From assembly GCF_017084525.1 (NCBI RefSeq), contig NZ_CP070950.1, forward strand, positions 620,001-684,000: a DNA stretch of 64,000 nt, written 5' to 3'. The notes under the pieces were generated by a model. The model was not told the DNA's origin. It made no database searches and worked only from the letters and a program-made list of their open reading frames with translations. Made by a program: the position numbers and the translations under genes. Positions 12,221-26,146 of the stretch are shown here, piece by piece (position 1 is the stretch's first letter; each line of letters opens with the position of its first letter). This stretch comes from Conexibacter sp. SYSU D00693. GTDB lineage: Bacteria; Actinomycetota; Thermoleophilia; Solirubrobacterales; Solirubrobacteraceae.

Positions 12221-13486
12221 GTGGCGCGGATCCTCCTCGGCGTCTCCGGCGGCATCGCCGCCTACAAGGCCCTCGAGGTCGTCCGCCTCGCCACGAAGGC
12301 CGGCCACGCGGTGCGCGTGGTGCAGACCGAGGCGGCGCAGCGGTTCGTCGGCGCGCCGTCGTTCGCCGCGCTGAGCGGCGCGCCCGTCCTCACCACGGAG
12401 TGGGAGCGCGACCCCGCCCGGGGCGCCTTCCCCGACCAGAAGCCGCCGAGCCACGACCCGGCGTCCCACCTCGAGCTCGTCCGCAACGCGGACGTGCTCC
12501 TCGTCGCGCCGGCGACGGCCAACACCATCGCCCGGCTGGCCCACGGCCTGGCCGACGACCTGCTCTCGACCGCCGCGCTGGCGGCGACCTGCCCGCTGGT
12601 CGTCGCCCCCGCGATGAACCACCACATGTGGGAGCACCCGGCGACGCAGGCCAACCTGCAGACGCTGCGCGAGCGCGGCGCCACCGTCGTGGCGCCGATC
12701 ACCGGCGCGCTGGCCACCAAGGGCGAGTGGGGGACGGGCCGGCTGGCCGACCCCGAGGTGCTGCTGGCCACCGTCGAGGCCCTCGTCCCGGCGGGCGCCC
12801 GCCCGTGGGACGGCCTACGGGTCCTCGTCACCGCGGGTGGCACGCGCGAGCCGATCGACAGCGTCCGCTACGTCGGCAACCGCTCCTCGGGGCGCATGGG
12901 CTGGGCACTGGCCGAGGAGGCCGCGGCCCGCGGCGCCCAGGTGACGGTCGTCGCCGCGAACGTCGGCCTGCCGCGCCATCCGCGCGTGACCTACGTCGAT
13001 GTCGAGACGGCCGCCGAGCTGCGCGACGCGTGCGTGGCGCACTTCGCCCAGACCGACGTGCTGCTCATGGCGGCGGCGGTCGCCGACTTCCGCCCGGCGC
13101 AGGTCGCCGACGCGAAGATCAAGAAGACCGGCCGTGACGGGCTCGTCGTCGAGATGGCCCCGACCGAGGACGTCCTGAGCGCGCTGGCGAGCCAGCGCGT
13201 GCCCGGCCAGGTGCTGGTCGGCTTCGCCGCCGAGCACGGAGCGCAGACGGCGATCGCCTACGGGCGCGGCAAGCTCGAGCGCAAGGGGCTCGACGCCGTC
13301 GTCGTCAACGACGTCTCGCGCAAGGACATCGGCTTCGACGCGGTCGAGAACGAGGTGACGATCGTGACCGCGTCGGGCGACCGCCACGTCGAGCGCTCGA
13401 CCAAGGCAGAGGTGGCCCGGGCCATCCTCGACACCGCCGAGGCCCTGCGCGCGCCGACCGAGGGTGCCCTCGGGGCCGCCTCGTGA
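12221..13486 (+). CDS. coaBC: Bifunctional phosphopantothenoylcysteine decarboxylase / phosphopantothenate-cysteine ligase
   Basis: Two consecutive steps of coenzyme A synthesis: CTP-dependent ligation of cysteine to phosphopantothenate, then FMN-dependent decarboxylation. The N-terminal CoaC part starts GVSGGIAAYKA and has the APATANTIARLAHGLADDL and PAMNHHMW blocks. The C-terminal CoaB part starts near residue 205 with VTAGGTREPIDSVRYVGN and carries the AKIKK lysines. 421 residues is normal. The GTG at 12221 follows a GGAG six bases upstream. The stop overlaps the MoxR GTG by four bases, joining it to the next operon. Confidence 0.95.
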   Translation: MARILLGVSGGIAAYKALEVVRLATKAGHAVRVVQTEAAQRFVGAPSFAALSGAPVLTTEWERDPARGAFPDQKPPSHDPASHLELVRNADVLLVAPATANTIARLAHGLADDLLSTAALAATCPLVVAPAMNHHMWEHPATQANLQTLRERGATVVAPITGALATKGEWGTGRLADPEVLLATVEALVPAGARPWDGLRVLVTAGGTREPIDSVRYVGNRSSGRMGWALAEEAAARGAQVTVVAANVGLPRHPRVTYVDVETAAELRDACVAHFAQTDVLLMAAAVADFRPAQVADAKIKKTGRDGLVVEMAPTEDVLSALASQRVPGQVLVGFAAEHGAQTAIAYGRGKLERKGLDAVVVNDVSRKDIGFDAVENEVTIVTASGDRHVERSTKAEVARAILDTAEALRAPTEGALGAAS

Positions 13487-14445
13487 GCGACGCGACGGGG
13501 CGCCTGGACGCCGCCGAGGTCCGTGCCGCCGCCGCGCTGGTGCGCCGCATCGCCGACGCGGTCCACCTCGCCGTGGAGGTCCGCCGCGAGGTGCTCGACG
13601 ACCTGCTGGTCTGCGTCCTCGCCGAGGGCCACGTCCTGCTCGAGGACCTGCCGGGGGTGGGCAAGACCACGCTGGCGCGGACGGTCGCGCGGGCGACCGG
13701 CCTGGGCTTCGCGCGCGTGCAGTGCACCGCCGACCTGCTGCCGGCCGACGTGGTCGGGACGAACGTCTTCAACCAGCGCGAGGACCGCTTCGAGTTCCGG
13801 CCGGGGCCGATCTTCGCCAACGTCGTCCTCGTCGACGAGGTCAACCGCGCGTCGCCCAAGACCCAGTCCGGGCTGCTGGAGTGCATGCAGGAGCGCCGCG
13901 TGACCGTCGACGTCGTCTCCCACGAGCTCGCGCGGCCGTTCGTCGTCCTGGCCACGCAGAACCCCGTCGAGTTCGAGGGCACCTACCCGCTGCCCGAGGC
14001 GCAGGTCGACCGCTTCATGGCGCGCCTCACGCTCGGCTACCCGAGCGCCGCGGGCGAGGCCGAGATGCTCCGCGCCCACGAGCGCGGCGACCGCGTCGGC
14101 GACGTCGAGCCGGTGGCCGACCCGACCGGGCTGGTGCAGGCCATCGACGCCGCCACGCGGGTGCACGCCTCCGACGCGCTGCGCGCCTACGTCGTGGCGC
14201 TGCTCCAGCGCACGCGCGACGACGCGCGCGTCGAGCTCGGGGCCAGCCCCCGCGCAGGGCTCATGCTCCTGCGCGCCGCCAAGGCACGGGCCCTGCTCGA
14301 CGGCCGCGACCACGCGCTGCCCGACGACGTGCAGGCGCTCGCGGGCGTCGTGCTCGCCCACCGCATCGTGCTCGCGCCCGAGGCGCTGGACGCGACGGGC
14401 GACCAGGTCGTCGCCGACGCCCTCGCCCAGACGCCCGCGGTCTGA
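13483..14445 (+). CDS. MoxR family AAA ATPase
   Basis: AAA+ ATPase of the MoxR group, thought to act as a chaperone with VWA or DUF58 partners. Of 320 residues: Walker A LPGVGKTTL with K61, Walker B VVLVDEVNRA, the family block NPVEFEGTYPLPEAQVDRF, and a C-terminal lid. It is the first gene of a MoxR-DUF58-transglutaminase set, a combination repeated across actinobacteria, and shares bases with both neighbours. The client process is not known; envelope or stress roles are usually proposed. Starts at a GTG overlapping the coaBC stop. Confidence 0.92.
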   Translation: MSDATGRLDAAEVRAAAALVRRIADAVHLAVEVRREVLDDLLVCVLAEGHVLLEDLPGVGKTTLARTVARATGLGFARVQCTADLLPADVVGTNVFNQREDRFEFRPGPIFANVVLVDEVNRASPKTQSGLLECMQERRVTVDVVSHELARPFVVLATQNPVEFEGTYPLPEAQVDRFMARLTLGYPSAAGEAEMLRAHERGDRVGDVEPVADPTGLVQAIDAATRVHASDALRAYVVALLQRTRDDARVELGASPRAGLMLLRAAKARALLDGRDHALPDDVQALAGVVLAHRIVLAPEALDATGDQVVADALAQTPAV

Positions 14446-15550
14446 TGGGCGGCGTCGCCGCACGGCCGGCGGCGGGGACGGCGCTGCTCGGCGCGGCGCT
14501 CGTCGGCGTGGCCGGCCTGCTGGACGCCGAACCGCTGTACGTCCCGGGCATCGCCTTCCTGCTGCTCGCGCTGTGCGCGGCCGGGTGGGTGCTGCTGGGC
14601 ACCCGCGACGCGCGGGTGCACCGCGAGGTCCCCGCCCGCCGGGTGGTGGAGGACGAGCCGCTGCACCTCGAGGTCGTCCTGCGCGCCGGGCGCCCGCTGC
14701 CCGCCGGCGAGCTGCACGACGCGCTGCTCGACCGTCCGGCGCCGCTGCCCGCCGGGCGAGCCGCGACCCGGGTGCGCATCGACGCGCGCTTCGCGCGGCG
14801 TGGGCGCAAGGCGCTGCCGGCCCCGCGGGTGGCGCTGCGCGACCCGTTCGGGATGGTCACCCGGACCGTGCAGGGCACCACGTCCGAGGACGAGGTCCTC
14901 GTGCTGCCACGCGTCGAGGAGGTCCGGACCACGAGCGCCGGCGGCGAGGGCTCCGGGCTCGGCACGCGGCGCGGCCAGGCCGTCGCGGCCGCCGAGGTCG
15001 AGCTCGACGGCGTGCGCCAGCACCGGCCCGGCACGCCGGCCTCGCGGATCTACTGGCCGGCGCTCGCGCGCCGCGGCGAGCTGCTGGAGCGCCGGATGCG
15101 CGCCGACGGCGACGCGCGCCCGCTCGTGGTGCTCGACCCGCGCGGGGCCGCGAGCGCCGAGGACCTCGACGCGGCGGTCCGCGCGACCGCGTCGATCGCC
15201 GTCCACCTCGCCCGCCAGGGTGGGTGCGCGGTGCTCGTGCCGGGCGACCGGCGCCCGACCTCGCTCGAGCCCGGGCTGGCGGCGTGGCCGCACCTGCACG
15301 CGCGCCTCGCGCTCGTCGAGGGCGAGCACGTGCCGGCGCTCGGCGCGGTGCTGGCGCGGGTGGGGGAGGTCGTGCTCGTCAGCGCCCGCCGGGTCTCCCG
15401 GGCGCCGCGTGCGCTCGCCCAGGCGCCGCGGGGCGGGCGGATCCTCGTGGTCCCGGCGCCGCTGCCCGGCCGGCGTGCGCTGTTCGCCGTCGCGGGGTGC
15501 ACCGGCTACGAGCTGTCGGGGTCGGCTTCGCGCGCGCGAGAGGCGGTGGC

Positions 15551-15554
<4 letters not shown>
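14445..15554 (+). CDS. DUF58 domain membrane protein
   Basis: 369-residue partner of the upstream MoxR ATPase. Two hydrophobic segments near the N-terminus (residues 5-25 and about 28-48) anchor it. A middle beta-rich part is followed by the DUF58 core with GVRQHRPGTPASRIYWPALARRGELLERRM (given here as the region around residues 187-217) and a VWA-like fold after it. The first ATG shares one base with the MoxR stop and the last codon overlaps the next gene, so the three proteins are made together. Molecular role is not established. Confidence 0.88.
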
Positions 15555-17782
<2,228 letters not shown>

Positions 17783-17813
17783 CCGACCGCCCCGGCCCCT
17801 CCGCGGCCCGCTC

Positions 17814-17819
17814 TACACT
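17814..17819 (+). promoter_or_regulatory. -10 element of the TPR gene (near-leaderless)
   Basis: TACACT, ending 11 bases before the ATG at 17831, with no Shine-Dalgarno in between and no clear -35. Confidence 0.4.
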
Positions 17820-17830
17820 GGGTCGGCGGG

Positions 17831-18193
17831 ATGGCCGAGCTCTACGACCTGTACGCCAACGGCAAGGAGCTGCTCCAGCGCGGCGACTTCCACGCGGCGG
17901 CGGTCCCGCTCGGCCGCGCCGCCGAGATGGCGCCCGACAAGGACTCCATCCGCGAGGCCTACGGCCGCGCGCTCTTCGGCGCCCATCGCTACCGGGAGGC
18001 CGCCGAGGAGTTCGGCGCCATCGTCGAGCACGTACCGACCGACCACTACGCCCAGTTCTGCCTCGGCCGCGCCCTCCAGCAGATGGGCCGCCACGCCGAG
18101 GCCCGCGGGCCGCTCACGCTCGCGTCGAACCTCCGTCCCGACAACCGGGACTACCGGCACTACTGCGAGCAGGCGCGGCGCCGGGCGGCGTAG
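17831..18193 (+). CDS. Small tetratricopeptide-repeat protein
   Basis: 120-residue all-helical protein with about three TPR motifs (residues 4-37, 38-71 and 72-105), for example LYANGKELLQRGDFHAAAVPLGRAAEMAP. No signal peptide or membrane segment, so probably a cytoplasmic interaction module. It stands alone between the MoxR operon, whose end lies 48 bases upstream, and a convergent gene. Partner unknown. Confidence 0.8.
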   Translation: MAELYDLYANGKELLQRGDFHAAAVPLGRAAEMAPDKDSIREAYGRALFGAHRYREAAEEFGAIVEHVPTDHYAQFCLGRALQQMGRHAEARGPLTLASNLRPDNRDYRHYCEQARRRAA

Positions 18194-18233
18194 GGGCGCC
18201 GGGCGTCGGCCGCCCGGTCCGGCGCAGACCGGG

Positions 18234-18300
18234 TTCGGGGCCGAACGACCATCCGTTGGCGGATCTTCCGCTTCCCAGACGGAGAACCCGCCACTCGATG
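18234..18300 (+). repeat. Two-hairpin palindromic repeat, copy A
   Basis: A small palindrome TTCGGGGCCGAA (18234-18245) is followed by a 54-bp imperfect palindrome (18247-18300) whose arms GGCGG and CCGCC enclose TTCCG and CGGAG. The 54-bp part matches two copies near 28.8 and 29.1 kb (41 of 54 identical to copy C). The stem positions are kept while the loop differs. It lies between two convergent genes. Confidence 0.7.
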
Positions 18301-18301
18301 C

Positions 18302-18670
18302 TCAGCCGCCCCGCGCCGCCGCCGCCGCCCGCACGTCCCCCGCCACCTGCACGACCGCCGCGAGCACCCGCTCGACCCACACGACCTGCAACCCCGGGGC
18401 CACCAGCTCCGCCTGCACCCACACCGCTCCCGCGCTGGAGTGCGTCAGCCGGACGAGCTCGCCGAGCCTCGAGCGGTGCAGGAGCCAGTGCGGGTCGACG
18501 GCGTCCGGGCCGCAGAGCTCGGCCTGCACGCGCAGCAGCCCGCCGGCGTCGCGCAGGCCGACGTCCAGCGGCCATCCGCCGACGTCCTCGAACGTCACGC
18601 CCCACTCGCCCGGGGCCACGACGCGGTGGTCGGCGCCGAGCTCCGCGAGCACCTGGTCGACGGGATGCAC
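18302..18670 (-). CDS. YbjN-like hypothetical protein
   Basis: 122-residue protein with alternating hydrophobic strands and a C-terminal helix. The central DPHWLLHRSRLGELVRLTHS and AGAVWVQAEL segments resemble small actinobacterial YbjN/T3SS-chaperone-like proteins; that assignment is by pattern only. It starts at GTG 18670. On its strand a CAGGAT hexamer (plus-strand 18677-18682) ends six bases before the start, so it may be leaderless. It is divergent from rimP and converges on the TPR gene, with repeat copy A between them. Confidence 0.65.
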   Translation of the reverse strand: MHPVDQVLAELGADHRVVAPGEWGVTFEDVGGWPLDVGLRDAGGLLRVQAELCGPDAVDPHWLLHRSRLGELVRLTHSSAGAVWVQAELVAPGLQVVWVERVLAAVVQVAGDVRAAAAARGG

Positions 18671-18697
18671 GGGCCCATCCTGACCGGCCCGCGCTGC

Positions 18698-18703
18698 TAC
18701 AGT
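18698..18703 (+). promoter_or_regulatory. -10 element of the rimP-nusA-infB operon
   Basis: TACAGT about 100 bases before rimP, giving a leader of roughly 95 bases. The leader holds two hairpins, including the terminator-like one listed next, and ends with AGAGGAGA ahead of the rimP ATG. Confidence 0.45.
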
Positions 18704-18754
18704 CGCCGCACAGCTTTCGTGCCGCCGGCCCGCCCGGCGGTTGCAGGACCGGAA

Positions 18755-18783
18755 GTGGGCGCTCGCCCACTTTCGTCGTTTCT
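18755..18783 (+). promoter_or_regulatory. Terminator-like hairpin (possible attenuator) in the rimP leader
   Basis: Perfect arms AAGTGGGC (18755-18762) and GCCCACTT (18767-18774) around the 4-base loop GCTC, followed by TCGTCGTTT. In this GC-rich sequence that tail is notably T-rich. An upstream hairpin with arms CCGCCGG and CCGGCGG occupies about 18723-18742. Position between promoter and rimP suggests attenuation of the nusA operon. Confidence 0.55.
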
Positions 18784-18803
18784 AGAGGAGATCAGCGGCA
18801 GTC

Positions 18804-19217
18804 ATGAGCACCATCCAGGACGAGGTCGAGGCCCGGCTCGCAGAGCGCGTGCCCGACGTCGAGGTGCTGCTCGCGCACGTGGTCGGGGAGACGGTCGAGG
18901 TCTACATCGACCACCCCGACGGGGTCACGCTCGAGCTGTGCGAGAAGGTCACGCACGCCCTCCCGGAGCTCCGGGAGGACTACGCGCTGACCGTCTCGTC
19001 GCCGGGCACCGAGCGTCCGCTCACCAAGCCCGACCACTTCCGCCGCTTCGTCGGCCGCCGGGCGAAGGTCCGCCTGCGCGAGGCGCGCGAGGGCCATCGC
19101 TCGTTCACGGGCGAGCTCGTGGGTGCCTCGGACGCCGAGGTGACCATCGCCGCCGACAGCGGCGTCGTCGCCATCCCGTACGCCGACATCTCCAAGTCGA
19201 ACCTCGTCGCGGAGTAG
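18804..19217 (+). CDS. rimP: Ribosome maturation factor RimP
   Basis: 30S assembly factor, 137 residues. Seen: the N-terminal alpha/beta domain with VEVYIDHPDGVTLELCEKV and the linker YALTVSSPGTERPLTKPDHFRRFVG, the family's most conserved stretch, then a C-terminal Sm-like barrel. AGAGGAGA at 18784-18791 is the ribosome site. It heads the conserved rimP-nusA-rnpM-infB operon. Confidence 0.95.
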   Translation: MSTIQDEVEARLAERVPDVEVLLAHVVGETVEVYIDHPDGVTLELCEKVTHALPELREDYALTVSSPGTERPLTKPDHFRRFVGRRAKVRLREAREGHRSFTGELVGASDAEVTIAADSGVVAIPYADISKSNLVAE

Positions 19218-19229
19218 AGGAGGAGCACC

Positions 19230-20870
19230 GTGTCCAAGGAGATCATCGAGGCCATGACCGGGCTTGCCCGGGAGAAGGGCATCGCGCCGGAGAAGCTCAT
19301 GACGGCGCTGGAGGACGCGCTCCTCTCCGCCTACAAGAAGCTGCCGGGCGCGGCGCGCTACGCGCGCGTCGAGGTCGACGGCGAGACGGGCGACTTCGTC
19401 GTCATCCGCTACCGCATCCCGAAGGACCTCGAGCAGGAGCTCCTCATGGAGACCGTCGAGGAGGAGGCCTACATCGACCCGGAGACCGGCGAGCGCGTCG
19501 AGCCCGCCGACCCGGAGATCGACCCGGCGAAGTTCGAGGAGCACCGCGACCGGATCGAGGAGATCGACGACACGCCCGAGGACTTCGGGCGCATCGCGGC
19601 GCAGACGGCCAAGCAGGTGATCCTCCAGCGCATCCGCGAGGCGGAGCGCGACATGATGTTCGAGGAGTACCGCGACCGCGTCGGCGAGCTGATCACCGGC
19701 ATCGTCCAGCAGTCCGACTCCCGCTACACCCTGGTCCAGCTGCGCGAGCGCGTCGAGGCGCTGCTGCCGCGCGGCGAGCAGGTCGACGGCGAGCGCTACG
19801 ACCACTCCCAGCGCGTCAAGGCGGTGATCAAGGAGGTCTCGCCGAGCGCGAAGGGGCCGTCGATCATCGTCTCGCGTCGCGATCCGGAGCTCATCAAGAA
19901 GCTCTTCGAGCTCGAGGTCCCGGAGATCGCCGACGGCCTGGTCGAGATCGCCAACGTCGCCCGCGAGCCCGGCTACCGCTCCAAGATCGCGGTCGTCTCC
20001 CACGCCGACGGCGTGGACCCGGTCGGCGCCTGCGTCGGCCCGCGCGGCTCGCGCGTGCGCATGGTCGTCTCCGAGCTGCGCGGCGAGAAGATCGACATCA
20101 TCCCCTACAACGACGAGCCCGCCCGGTTCGTCGCCAAGGCGCTGTCGCCCGCGCGCGTGCGCGAGGTCCTCGTCGACGACGAGTCGCGCCAGGCCACGGT
20201 CATCGTGCCCGACGACCAGCTCTCGCTCGCCATCGGCCGCGAGGGCCAGAACGCGCGGCTGGCCGCCCGCCTGACCGGCTGGCGCATCGACATCCGCTCC
20301 GAGACCGAGTTCGCCACCGCCCAGCAGGACCACGGCGGCGGGGACGAGGCCTTCGACGTCGCGGAGACCGGCGGTCGCTGCCAGGCGCTGGGCGTCACGG
20401 GCCGCCGCTGCCCGAACCAGGCGCTCGCCGGCTCGATGTTCTGCGGCCTGCCCCAGCACCAGGCGCTCGTGCGCTTCGGCACCACGACCGTCGAGGTCCT
20501 GCAGCCGCTGACCGACGACGAGATCACCGAGCTCGCCGACCCGGACAAGTCCCAGGAGGACGTCCAGGACATCGTCGACCGCGCCGAGGCGATCCTCGCC
20601 GAGGCGGCCGCGACGATCGAGGCCGAGGGCGCCGACGCCGGTGACGAGGTCGATCCGAGCGAGCTGACGGGCGAGGGCGGCGACGAGGTCGTGCCGGGCG
20701 AAGTGGCCTTCGGCGAGGGCGAGGAGGCGGTCCACGACGAGGCCGCCGGACTCGAGCCCCAGCCCGACGGCGCGCAGCCCGACGGGGAGGCGGCCGAGGT
20801 CGCCGGCGCCGATGGCGCTACGGTTGGGGAGGTCGCCGACGCCTCCTCCGCCGAGGAGCCCACGTCGTAG
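19230..20870 (+). CDS. nusA: Transcription termination/antitermination protein NusA with extra Cys3-His motif
   Basis: RNA polymerase pausing and termination factor. Of 546 residues: an N-terminal polymerase-binding domain (1-130), S1 (about 135-200), KH1 with [15 protein letters not shown], and KH2 with [20 protein letters not shown] ending near 350. After the KH domains, actinobacterial NusA normally ends. Here there is a further stretch with C384, C394, C405 and H410 (spacing C-x9-C-x10-C-x4-H), plausibly a small zinc site, then about 135 acidic, disordered residues. GGAGGAGCA precedes the GTG at 19230. The TAG stop lies inside the rnpM reading frame. Confidence 0.95.
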   Translation: MSKEIIEAMTGLAREKGIAPEKLMTALEDALLSAYKKLPGAARYARVEVDGETGDFVVIRYRIPKDLEQELLMETVEEEAYIDPETGERVEPADPEIDPAKFEEHRDRIEEIDDTPEDFGRIAAQTAKQVILQRIREAERDMMFEEYRDRVGELITGIVQQSDSRYTLVQLRERVEALLPRGEQVDGERYDHSQRVKAVIKEVSPSAKGPSIIVSRRDPELIKKLFELEVPEIADGLVEIANVAREPGYRSKIAVVSHADGVDPVGACVGPRGSRVRMVVSELRGEKIDIIPYNDEPARFVAKALSPARVREVLVDDESRQATVIVPDDQLSLAIGREGQNARLAARLTGWRIDIRSETEFATAQQDHGGGDEAFDVAETGGRCQALGVTGRRCPNQALAGSMFCGLPQHQALVRFGTTTVEVLQPLTDDEITELADPDKSQEDVQDIVDRAEAILAEAAATIEAEGADAGDEVDPSELTGEGGDEVVPGEVAFGEGEEAVHDEAAGLEPQPDGAQPDGEAAEVAGADGATVGEVADASSAEEPTS

Positions 20871-21092
20871 CGGCCGAGCCACACCGCCGCTGCATCGGCT
20901 GCGGCGCAGTACGCCCCAAGCGGGAGCTGCGCCGCATCGCCCTCGTGGACGGTGAGCCCGTCCTCGACCGGGAGGCCCGCCTCCCTGGTCGTGGTGCGTA
21001 CGTGTGTGGGAAGGACTGCGCCCGGCGCGCAGTCGAGAAGCAGGGCTTCAGCAGGGCGTTCAAGCGCCGTGTCCAGCCTGGCCCGATGTTCG

Positions 21093-21098
21093 TAGAAT
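21093..21098 (+). promoter_or_regulatory. -10 element of infB (near-leaderless)
   Basis: TAGAAT, the most AT-rich hexamer in its neighbourhood, ends 12 bases before the infB ATG. CTGGAGA in between is only a weak ribosome site. It would give infB its own transcript inside the nusA operon. Confidence 0.45.
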
Positions 21099-21110
21099 CC
21101 CTGGAGACTG

Positions 21111-24449
<3,339 letters not shown>

Positions 24450-24473
24450 CCGGCCGGGAGCGCGACACGTGCC

Positions 24474-24776
24474 GTGCCCTACGTCGCGCTCCTGCGGATC
24501 CACCTCACGTTCCCGGACAGCGCCAGCCTCAAGGGCAAGCGCAAGGAGCTCTCGTCGGTGAAGGCCCAGATGCACGGCCGGCTGGGCCTCGCCGTCGCCG
24601 AGGTCGACCACCAGGACACCTGGCAGCGCTCCGAGCTGGCTGGCGCGCTGGTCAGCGGGTCGCTGCCGACGCTCGAGCGTGCGGTGGACGGCGTGGGCCG
24701 CTGGCTGGACGGCCGCTACCCGGAGGGCGTGCGTCTGGAGAGCACGGTCGTGTCCTTCGAGGACGTGGGGGCGTAG
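24474..24776 (+). CDS. DUF503 family protein
   Basis: 100-residue alpha/beta protein matching DUF503: N-terminal strand ALLRIHLTFPDSASLKGKRKEL, the AEVDHQDTWQRSELAGALVS middle, and a final strand. It lies between infB and rbfA, the usual place for this family, so a role in ribosome or translation is often suggested but unproven. Starts at GTG 24474 after GGGAGCG. Confidence 0.9.
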   Translation: MPYVALLRIHLTFPDSASLKGKRKELSSVKAQMHGRLGLAVAEVDHQDTWQRSELAGALVSGSLPTLERAVDGVGRWLDGRYPEGVRLESTVVSFEDVGA

Positions 24777-24780
24777 GATC

Positions 24781-25143
24781 ATGGCCGACCGCATGCGCCG
24801 CGTGGACGAGGCCGTCCGCGAGGTCCTCGGAGATGCCGTGTCCCGTGACCTGAAGGACCCGCGCATCGGCTTCGTGACCGTCACCGACGTCAGGACAAGT
24901 CCCGACCTCCGCCACGCCACGGCCTACGTGAGCGTCCTCGGCACGAGCGCCGAGCAGGAGGCGACGCTCGAGGGCCTGCGCTCGGCCCACGGGATCCTGC
25001 AGTCACGGATCGCGGCGGAGCTGCGGATGAAGCGCACGCCGACGCTCGACTTCGTGCTCGACCACACCGCCGAGCGCGCACAGCAGCTCGAGGCGCTGAT
25101 CGACCAGGTCGCGCCCCACGACGAGGAGGATCACGGACGATGA
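24781..25143 (+). CDS. rbfA: 30S ribosome-binding factor A
   Basis: Cold-shock and 16S processing factor, 120 residues with a KH-like fold. Seen: MRRVDEAVREVLGDAVSRDL at the start, the DPRIGFVTVTDVRTSPDLRHATAYVSV core, and a C-terminal helix with RMKRTPTLDFVLD. It starts four bases after the DUF503 stop and ends in an ATGA overlap with nrnA. Confidence 0.95.
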   Translation: MADRMRRVDEAVREVLGDAVSRDLKDPRIGFVTVTDVRTSPDLRHATAYVSVLGTSAEQEATLEGLRSAHGILQSRIAAELRMKRTPTLDFVLDHTAERAQQLEALIDQVAPHDEEDHGR

Positions 25144-26141
25144 CCACGCCGCGGGAGGACGTGCTGCGCGAGATCCGCGAGGCCGACCGCTTCCTCCTCG
25201 TCACCCACGAGAACCCCGACGGCGACGCGCTGGGCTCGCTCGTGGCGATGCACCTCGTGCTCGTCGCCCTGGGCAAGGACTCGGTGATGCTCATGGCGCC
25301 CGACGAGTTCCCGCTGCCCTACGAGTACCGGTTCTTCCGCCTCGACGGCCTCGTCTCCGTGCCGCCGGCCGACCTGGCCGAGCGCACCGTCGTCTTCCTG
25401 GACTGCGGCAACATCGACCGCAACCCCTTCATCGAGGTCAAGCGCGACGAGGCGCACATCCTCAACATCGACCACCACCACGACAACACGCGCTTCGGCA
25501 CGGTCGACCTGGTCGACGACGAGGCGTCGTGCACCGCGGAGATCGTCTGGGACCTCATGCGCGGGCTCGGGGTGGAGCCGACGCCGGAGATCGCCGACGC
25601 CCTCTACGTCGGGCTGGTCACCGACACCGGCAAGTTCATGTACGAGAACACGGGCACCCGCGCGCACGTCATGGCCGCGGAGCTCATCGAGGCCGGCGTC
25701 GACGTCCACGCCATCTACCGCCGCCTCTACGAGGGCATGCCCTACGGCAAGCTCGAGCTGCTGGCGCGCGCGCTCACGCACGTGCAGCGCTTCGACGACG
25801 GCCGCCTCACGACGACCCAGCTGACGCGCGAGGACTTCGCGGCGGCCGGCGCGGAGGAGAGCTGGTCGGAGGGCATCATCGACCACCTGCGCTCCGTCGA
25901 GGGCACGAAGGTCGCGGCGCTGTCCCGCGAGCTCGCCGGCGACGCGAACGCCGCGCCCCGCCGCAAGGTCTCGCTGCGCGCCACCGACGGCGAGGTCGAC
26001 GTGTCCGTCATCGCCCGCGCGGGCGGCGGCGGCGGCCACCGCCAGGCCGCCGGCTTCACGACGACGCTCTCGCCCGACGAGCTCGTGGACTTCCTGCGCG
26101 AGCAGGTCGCCGCGCAGCTCAGCGCGTCCGCCACCTCGTAG
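25140..26141 (+). CDS. nrnA: Bifunctional oligoribonuclease / PAP phosphatase NrnA (DHH/DHHA1)
   Basis: Degrades nanoRNA and may hydrolyse 3'-phosphoadenosine 5'-phosphate. Of 333 residues, the DHH domain has the manganese ligands in ENPDGDALGS, DCGNIDRN, NIDHHHDN and TDTGKF. The C-terminal DHHA1 domain carries GGGGGHRQAAGF for substrate binding. With PNPase, RNase J and RNase Y in the same window, it completes an RNA-decay path down to mononucleotides. Coupled to rbfA by a four-base overlap. Confidence 0.93.
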   Translation: MTTPREDVLREIREADRFLLVTHENPDGDALGSLVAMHLVLVALGKDSVMLMAPDEFPLPYEYRFFRLDGLVSVPPADLAERTVVFLDCGNIDRNPFIEVKRDEAHILNIDHHHDNTRFGTVDLVDDEASCTAEIVWDLMRGLGVEPTPEIADALYVGLVTDTGKFMYENTGTRAHVMAAELIEAGVDVHAIYRRLYEGMPYGKLELLARALTHVQRFDDGRLTTTQLTREDFAAAGAEESWSEGIIDHLRSVEGTKVAALSRELAGDANAAPRRKVSLRATDGEVDVSVIARAGGGGGHRQAAGFTTTLSPDELVDFLREQVAAQLSASATS

Positions 26142-26146
26142 GGGCC

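Noticed and set aside
24774-24779. TAGGAT before rbfA as a leaderless -10
   Set aside because: It ends one base before the ATG, so transcription would begin inside the coding sequence.
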